Below are positions 6,808 to 10,755 of a stretch of 10,755 nt of DNA, piece by piece. This DNA is from Verrucomicrobiota bacterium (GTDB taxonomy: Bacteria; Verrucomicrobiota; Verrucomicrobiia; Opitutales; Seribacteraceae), in the NCBI GenBank assembly GCA_014382645.1, contig JACNJI010000180.1, positions 1-10,755 on the forward strand. Reading direction: 5' to 3'. The notes under the pieces were generated by a model, which ran no database searches, was not told the DNA's origin, and was given only the letters and a program-made list of their open reading frames with translations. Position numbers and translations under genes: made by a program. Each line of letters begins with the position of its first letter. Within the stretch, counting starts at the first letter, position 1.

Positions 6808-7415
6808 CGAGTTTCCTTGACTGGGTGACAAGCCTGCAGGGCATGGCTTTCCACGCGGCGAAGGAGGTATAGCCATTCGTGTCTTCGGCGGCTTACCAAG
6901 TGTGCAAGAGCGAACGCGGGAATGGCTATCAGCAAGCCTGCTTGCGTGGTGACAAGGGCTTCGGAAATGCCACTTGCGACGAGATCCATCTTGCGGCCGA
7001 TTTGTCGGCTCAGGCCATCAAAGGTGAGCAGCATGCCGTTTACCGTGCCGAGTAGACCAAGCAACGGAGCCGCCGAGGTGAGCACGAGCAGAAAGCGAAT
7101 GCGTCGCCCAAGAAAAGAAGCGTCCGTTGCACGCGTTTCCTCAAACCTCCGCCGGGTTTCGTGGGTGTCGCCTTTTGCCTCGAGGCAATAATAGAGGATC
7201 GAACGTAGGCGGCCCTTGGCCTTTTCCGGCTGTGCAGTCACTCGAGAGATTTCCTTGGCATCCTTTCGCGAAGGCAGCATGTCCCGCAGGCGAAACCAGA
7301 GGTCGAACCCCACATAATAGGCATAGAGGGAAAGCGCTGCAAGAACGGGCATCAATGATCCCCCCTTTTCCCATACGTCTACAAACTGCTGCCAAAAACT
7401 TGGTGAGAGGTTCAT
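6804..7415 (-). CDS. exbB: ExbB/TolQ-family proton-channel protein (short form)
   Basis: This 203-residue MotA/TolQ/ExbB-family inner-membrane protein has three membrane helices: about residues 20-40 (LMPVLAALSLYAYYVGFDL), a cytoplasmic loop, then about 108-130 and 148-174. The conserved pore motifs are visible: APLLGLLGTVNGM (116-128, with Thr124) and ISEALVTTQAGLLIAIPAF (150-168, with Thr157). These correspond to E. coli ExbB Thr148 and Thr181, which line the ion path. It pairs with ExbD in a proton-driven complex. ATGA overlaps at both ends link it to the TtpC-like gene upstream and the first exbD downstream. In TonB2-type clusters this position is held by ExbB2, which fits. Confidence 0.93.
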   Translation of the reverse strand: MNLSPSFWQQFVDVWEKGGSLMPVLAALSLYAYYVGFDLWFRLRDMLPSRKDAKEISRVTAQPEKAKGRLRSILYYCLEAKGDTHETRRRFEETRATDASFLGRRIRFLLVLTSAAPLLGLLGTVNGMLLTFDGLSRQIGRKMDLVASGISEALVTTQAGLLIAIPAFALAHLVSRRRHEWLYLLRRVESHALQACHPVKETR

Positions 7416-8842
7416 GGCGATTCCGTTTCCTCTTCGATCTTCTCGACACTTGGCTCGTCGCCGTTTCCGTTGGCGGCGAGATTCACCAATCGAGAGGCGA
7501 ATGTTTCCATTTTGGCGACTAATCCCTGGAGCCTTCGCGAGAGTAGGGCGTGCACGATCAGGGAGGGAATCGCCGTTATGAGACCAAACTTGGTGGTGAC
7601 CAAGGCTTCCGATATGCCACGAGCCAATTCGCTGCTCTCGGGGTTTGCGAAGTTGGTGATCTGGCGAAAAACATCTATCATTCCCGTGACGGTGCCGAGC
7701 AGTCCCAGCAAGGGCGCGGTGGCCGCGGTGACCGCAATCAAGGGCAAGGCCTTTTCCAAACGCATCTGGGCATCAATGATTCGCTCGTATAGAATTTCCT
7801 CCAATATTTCGGCCTTTCTGCCCATGTTTTCCTTTGCCGCGATCCGTAACTGTTCGAAGGGCCCCGTAAAGGATCCCTTCAGAGATGCGGCTCGGGTGGG
7901 TGCCCTTACGCGCACAATTTGAATGGCTTTGAAAAAAGCAATGATTACCGACACGCCCGCGAAGACCAGTATGGGGTATATCCAAATGCCTCCCTTCCCG
8001 AGTTCCTCGAGCAGCGTCGGTTCGCCCGTTTTCATGACCAAGGCCTTGCCGCGGGTGGGGTCGAGGGGGAGTATGATCTCGGATCCCGAGTTGCCTGTAA
8101 GCGCCAATTGAACGACCGATGCGATTTCCTCGGGAGTGGTTAGAAGGCGGGCGGGGGGGACGTTTCTTGCGAGCGCCGGGGTGATGTATCCCTCGTCTCC
8201 TTCGTCTCCTCGTTGCGGTTTTTCCACGATCCCCGAGGCCCCTCCGGGTTCGGCGAAAAAAGTGAGTGGGCCTAAAGTGATAAAGGTACCCGACTTTCTT
8301 GCTCCCTCGGGTGGCACGATGGCTTCGCCTTCGACCATTTGTCCGCCGAAGGATGCCTGCAGGGCTTTCAAGGACAGGCGAGTAGCACGAATCTCTGCGG
8401 CGAGGTCTTCCGCAACCGAAGAAGTGGCGGCCGGGATGGTTAGTGTCTTGGCAAGAGGTTCTGCTAATTGGGCTTTTTGAGGATTCGGCAGACCGTTACG
8501 CCAACTACGGACATAGTCGCGTAACAAACCGAGGTTCGCTCCCAGATCAGTTTCCGCTTCTTCCACTTCCCGTTGCAATTCGAGAAGACCTGCATCGCGG
8601 TTGTCCCGCAGACGAAGCCTGCGGTCGAATTCCTCGCGTTTTGAGTGGGCATCTCGTTCCAAGGCGTTTAACTCGCGAACGAGCGGAAGTTTTTCTTTTT
8701 CCACTTGTTGCCGCAGTTCAGCGAGGCGTTTCAATGCACCGTCCAGGTCACGTTTGGCTTCTGCTCGAACATCGGTGATGTTCACGCCGAAAGCAGCATT
8801 TGCCGAAAGCAAAAAAACTATCGCGAAGGCGAAGCGTTTCAT
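7412..8842 (-). CDS. TtpC-like ExbB/TolQ-family protein with a long periplasmic coiled-coil N-terminus
   Basis: This 476-residue protein has a cleavable signal peptide (residues 1-19, ending SANAAFG). Residues 22-165 are rich in Lys/Glu/Arg/Leu heptads, a probable periplasmic coiled coil. A linker domain follows (about 166-282), then a membrane helix (about 284-309, GGIWIYPILVFAGVSVIIAF). The ExbB/TolQ core comes last, with APLLGLLGTVTGM (376-388) and ISEALVTTKFGLITAIPSL (410-428). This matches TtpC, the extra component required by TonB2 systems in Vibrio, where the periplasmic part is thought to help reach across the envelope. Start 8842 was chosen over the in-frame 8977 because it gives the signal peptide and an ATGA overlap with the DUF3450 stop. 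A G7 run on the plus strand (8153-8159) lies in the codons for the PP at 229-230. Confidence 0.9.
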   Translation of the reverse strand: MKRFAFAIVFLLSANAAFGVNITDVRAEAKRDLDGALKRLAELRQQVEKEKLPLVRELNALERDAHSKREEFDRRLRLRDNRDAGLLELQREVEEAETDLGANLGLLRDYVRSWRNGLPNPQKAQLAEPLAKTLTIPAATSSVAEDLAAEIRATRLSLKALQASFGGQMVEGEAIVPPEGARKSGTFITLGPLTFFAEPGGASGIVEKPQRGDEGDEGYITPALARNVPPARLLTTPEEIASVVQLALTGNSGSEIILPLDPTRGKALVMKTGEPTLLEELGKGGIWIYPILVFAGVSVIIAFFKAIQIVRVRAPTRAASLKGSFTGPFEQLRIAAKENMGRKAEILEEILYERIIDAQMRLEKALPLIAVTAATAPLLGLLGTVTGMIDVFRQITNFANPESSELARGISEALVTTKFGLITAIPSLIVHALLSRRLQGLVAKMETFASRLVNLAANGNGDEPSVEKIEEETESP

Positions 8843-9627
8843 CTCGGCGCCTCCGAGCTGCTTGGCTTCAAGGCAGGTATTGGCAGACGAAGAAAGGCCG
8901 GCAATGCTCTCTTGTTGCGAATCGCGACGCCTCGGCGAATCTCTTCGGAGAGCTTGTCCTTTCGCTCCCATTGCCAACCCCTTTGGCTCGGTGTCCCGTA
9001 ACCGGCAACCGTACCCGATTCATTGACGAAGTAGGCGATGGACATCCCAAAGTAGAGGATGTGGAATTCTCTAGATTGTCCGTCGTCTAGCCTGAATTCC
9101 TGTCGTTCCAAGTTTACCGACTCATTAAAGACATGAGCGGCTTGTAGGATGGTTACGCAAGTTTCCAGTCGATCTCGCAGAGGGAGGGCGTTTCGCTTGT
9201 CGGCATTTGTTAGCTTTTCCTGGTACGACGACAACCTCTCTAGCATGGGGGTAGGGAACGCATCCATGGACAGGAGTAGCTCGCGTTCGATTTGAACAAG
9301 ACCTGCCTTTAGCTCTTCGGCGGCTTTCTCGGCAGACAGCTTACGTTCGTTCAGCTCGGTTCGTTGTCGAGATATTCCCACTGCCTCCTCCGCCGATTTG
9401 GCAAGGTTCGTATCCAATTGCACGATTTCCGCTCGAAGGGCGACCGTTAGGTCTTTCAGCACCGCCTTGTCCGTTTTCCAACCTGAATCCTCCTCGGAGA
9501 TCAGTTTTTCTGCATCCACCCACTCCTCGAGCATTTTGCGAGTCTCCTTGAGCGTGGTCTGGGCCGAAGCAAACGAGCATGCACAAGCCAAGGCCAATAT
9601 GGTGAAACGATTTTTGAATAGGGTCAT
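8839..9627 (-). CDS. DUF3450-like periplasmic coiled-coil protein of the TonB2-type cluster
   Basis: This 262-residue exported protein has a signal peptide at residues 1-22 (LALACACSFASA, cleavage before QTT). A long helical, coiled-coil-like segment covers about 25-125 (for example ELNERKLSAEKAAEELKAGL), followed by a smaller C-terminal domain. The segment EFRLDDGQSREFHILYFGMS and the nearby YFVNESGTVAGYG resemble DUF3450 proteins, which sit directly upstream of the TtpC gene in TonB2-type operons and whose exact task is unclear. The start at 9627 (ATG) is preferred to the TTG at 9636. No good Shine-Dalgarno sequence precedes it. It is the first gene of the ATGA-coupled operon, and its stop overlaps the start of the TtpC-like gene. 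The family assignment rests on position, architecture and remembered motifs. Confidence 0.78.
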   Translation of the reverse strand: MTLFKNRFTILALACACSFASAQTTLKETRKMLEEWVDAEKLISEEDSGWKTDKAVLKDLTVALRAEIVQLDTNLAKSAEEAVGISRQRTELNERKLSAEKAAEELKAGLVQIERELLLSMDAFPTPMLERLSSYQEKLTNADKRNALPLRDRLETCVTILQAAHVFNESVNLERQEFRLDDGQSREFHILYFGMSIAYFVNESGTVAGYGTPSQRGWQWERKDKLSEEIRRGVAIRNKRALPAFLRLPIPALKPSSSEAPR

Positions 9628-9764
9628 TGCCAGCAAGCTTCGAATCGGAATCGAGTAAGTGGTGAGTGAAAACTTTTGCGATTTCCTCCTCTCTGGTCAA
9701 GGCTTTTGAGACTCAATCTCAATCTGATTTGTGCCGCGATTCAGCCTTTGAAGGGAGCCGTATC
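9628..9764 (-). other. 137-bp gap between gatB and the energy operon
   Basis: This is the largest non-coding gap in the window and the likely site of the operon promoter. On the minus strand there is a TTGACC near 9700, but 17 bp later only AAAAGT, so no convincing -10 is seen. A GGAGG stretch near 9685 resembles a ribosome-binding site but has no ATG after it; the frame from TTG at 9700 reads through into the DUF3450 gene in another frame and looks like a shadow. A small palindrome, TTGAG-A-CTCAA, lies at 9706-9716. No hairpin plus T-tract marks the end of gatB. Confidence 0.4.
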
Positions 9765-10755
9765 TCAAGTTCCAAGTTTCTTTCGCAGTATCTCGTCGAC
9801 CACCTTCGGGTTGGCTTGGCCGCGGGTAGCCTTCATGACGTAGCCTTTCAATGCGTTGATGGCCCCTTCCTTCCCTGAGCGAAACTTTTCCGTGGCATCG
9901 GGATCGTTTTCAATGGCTTGTTCGCAGAGAGCTTCCAGTTCACCGGAATCGGAGGTTTGCTTGAGGCCTTTCTCCTCGACTATGCTGGCGGGCATCTTAC
10001 CAGTGGAGAAAACCTCGGGGAAAATTTCCTTGGCGATATTGCTCGATATGGAACCATCCTCGACCAAGGCGACGAGTTCGGCGAGATGAGCCGGAGTGAT
10101 CTTGGCCTCCTCCAGAGGGAGCGAACCGTTTTCTCCCGCCGTCGACAGTTCTCGCAAAAGATCGTTTACCACCCAGTTGGCCGCTTTCTTTGGTTGTCTG
10201 CACAGTCGGGCGGTTTCTTCGTAGAATTCACAGAGAGGTTTGTCGGGGCAAAGGGCGGAGGTTACGGAGTAGGGGAGCCCGTCTTCTTTTTGGTAGCGCC
10301 GTTGTTTGTCGAAGGGCATTTCGGGGACGTCCTTCTTCAGGCGCTCGATCCACTCTTCATCCACTCGGACGGGCATAAGGTCGGGATCCGGGAAATAGCG
10401 ATAGTCGTGGGCCATTTCCTTTGTTCGCATGGGAGTAGTGTGGCGATGCTCGGGGTTCCATCGCCGCGTTTCTTGGATGATGGTTCCTCCCTCGAGCAGG
10501 ACGGATGTTTGCCTCTTGATTTCGTACTCCACTCCGTTCCGGACGCCCGAAATGGTATTTAGGTTCTTGAGCTCCACCTTGGTGCCCAGAGTTTCGGTGC
10601 CGACGGGTCTAATGCTAATGTTGGCATCCCATCGCAACTGCCCCTTCTCCCTGGCGCAGTCGGAAATGCCGGATGAGACCAAACAGGCTCTAATATCGTG
10701 CACGCAGGCAAACACCTCTTCGGGGGAGAATAGGTGTGGCTCGGAGACGATGGAC
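9765..10755 (-). CDS. gatB: Asp-tRNA(Asn)/Glu-tRNA(Gln) amidotransferase subunit B, C-terminal part, truncated by window edge
   Basis: GatB is the tRNA-binding kinase-like subunit of GatCAB, which converts Glu-tRNA(Gln) and/or Asp-tRNA(Asn) to the amidated forms. The last 329 residues are present; the N-terminal part is outside the window, and the frame is open to the edge, reading IVSEPHLFSPEEV there. Recognisable blocks are KGQLRWDANISIRPVG, GTKVELKNLNTISGVRNGVE, YEIKRQ, and AHDYRYFPDPDLMPV, the strongest GatB signature. The C-terminal tail domain (GKEGAINALKGYVMKATRG, then ANPKVVDEILRKKLG) is the YqeY-like helical region that contacts tRNA. A Trp stands in the RWD motif where Cys is common (RCD). 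The gene ends at a TGA (9765-9767), 137 bp before the energy operon on the same strand. Confidence 0.97.
   Translation of the reverse strand, partial: SIVSEPHLFSPEEVFACVHDIRACLVSSGISDCAREKGQLRWDANISIRPVGTETLGTKVELKNLNTISGVRNGVEYEIKRQTSVLLEGGTIIQETRRWNPEHRHTTPMRTKEMAHDYRYFPDPDLMPVRVDEEWIERLKKDVPEMPFDKQRRYQKEDGLPYSVTSALCPDKPLCEFYEETARLCRQPKKAANWVVNDLLRELSTAGENGSLPLEEAKITPAHLAELVALVEDGSISSNIAKEIFPEVFSTGKMPASIVEEKGLKQTSDSGELEALCEQAIENDPDATEKFRSGKEGAINALKGYVMKATRGQANPKVVDEILRKKLGT

Noticed and set aside
6808..6876. 23-codon extension of the first ExbD
   Set aside because: ExbD proteins begin with a short basic segment as found at 6807. The extension is the exbB coding region in another frame.
8843..8977. 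N-terminal extension of the TtpC-like gene by 45 codons
   Set aside because: It would put a basic, non-hydrophobic stretch before a clear signal peptide and create a long overlap with the DUF3450 gene. The start at 8842 fits the ATGA pattern of the operon.
9341..9700. Minus-strand frame of 119 codons starting with TTG, preceding and overlapping the DUF3450 gene
   Set aside because: The start is TTG; the GGAGG motif lies inside the frame instead of upstream of it. Most of the frame lies within the better-supported DUF3450 gene in another frame, and no recognisable domain is present.
1..10755. Mobile element, CRISPR array, tRNA/rRNA gene or prophage
   Set aside because: No transposase or integrase motif, no regularly spaced repeats, no tRNA-like cloverleaf or rRNA sequence was recognised on either strand, and coding genes fill almost all of the window.

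Overview
The window is a gene-dense, mostly minus-strand stretch of bacterial chromosome. It looks like Verrucomicrobiota, probably class Opitutae. That placement is an inference from three things: the style of the DnaG and RpoD proteins (including a Lys/Ala/Pro-rich RpoD N-terminus), the TonB2-type energy-transduction cluster, and the type of DUF362 protein. No rRNA, tRNA, CRISPR array, insertion sequence or phage gene is visible. Non-coding DNA is limited to gaps of about 137, 42 and 24 bp.

Read in the direction of transcription (right to left), the layout is as follows. (1) The 3' part of gatB (Asp/Glu-tRNA amidotransferase subunit B) enters from the right edge and ends at 9765. (2) After a 137-bp gap comes a six-gene membrane-energization operon (9627 to 5265): a DUF3450-like periplasmic coiled-coil protein, a TtpC-like ExbB with a long periplasmic N-terminus, a plain ExbB, two ExbD proteins, and a TonB-like gene. 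All five junctions between these genes are 4-nt ATGA stop/start overlaps, so the operon is very tightly coupled. The order matches the TonB2/TtpC systems known from Vibrio and relatives, in which proton flow through ExbB/ExbD drives TonB-dependent outer-membrane import. (3) A single plus-strand gene, a secreted DUF362-family protein (4204-5268), converges on the operon and shares a CTAG stop with it. (4) Divergent from it is a second minus-strand group: a TPR lipoprotein, dnaG (primase) and the 5' part of rpoD (housekeeping sigma factor), which leaves the window on the left.

The most striking feature is the last gene of the energy operon. Its first ~100 codons are a normal-looking TonB N-terminus (cytoplasmic tail, one membrane helix, Pro/Lys-rich spacer). 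The TonB C-terminal receptor-contact domain is missing. In its place, in frame, is the C-terminal half of a xylose-isomerase-like TIM-barrel sugar phosphate isomerase/epimerase. This looks like the scar of a deletion that fused tonB to a downstream isomerase gene, or an assembly chimera. The TPR gene that usually follows tonB in such clusters is not directly adjacent here.

Two further oddities lie in the replication/transcription pair. DnaG has lost three of the four zinc ligands of its N-terminal zinc-ribbon while keeping the catalytic motifs. The dnaG and rpoD reading frames appear to overlap by 146 nt, with the low-complexity tails of the two proteins encoded in different frames of the same DNA.
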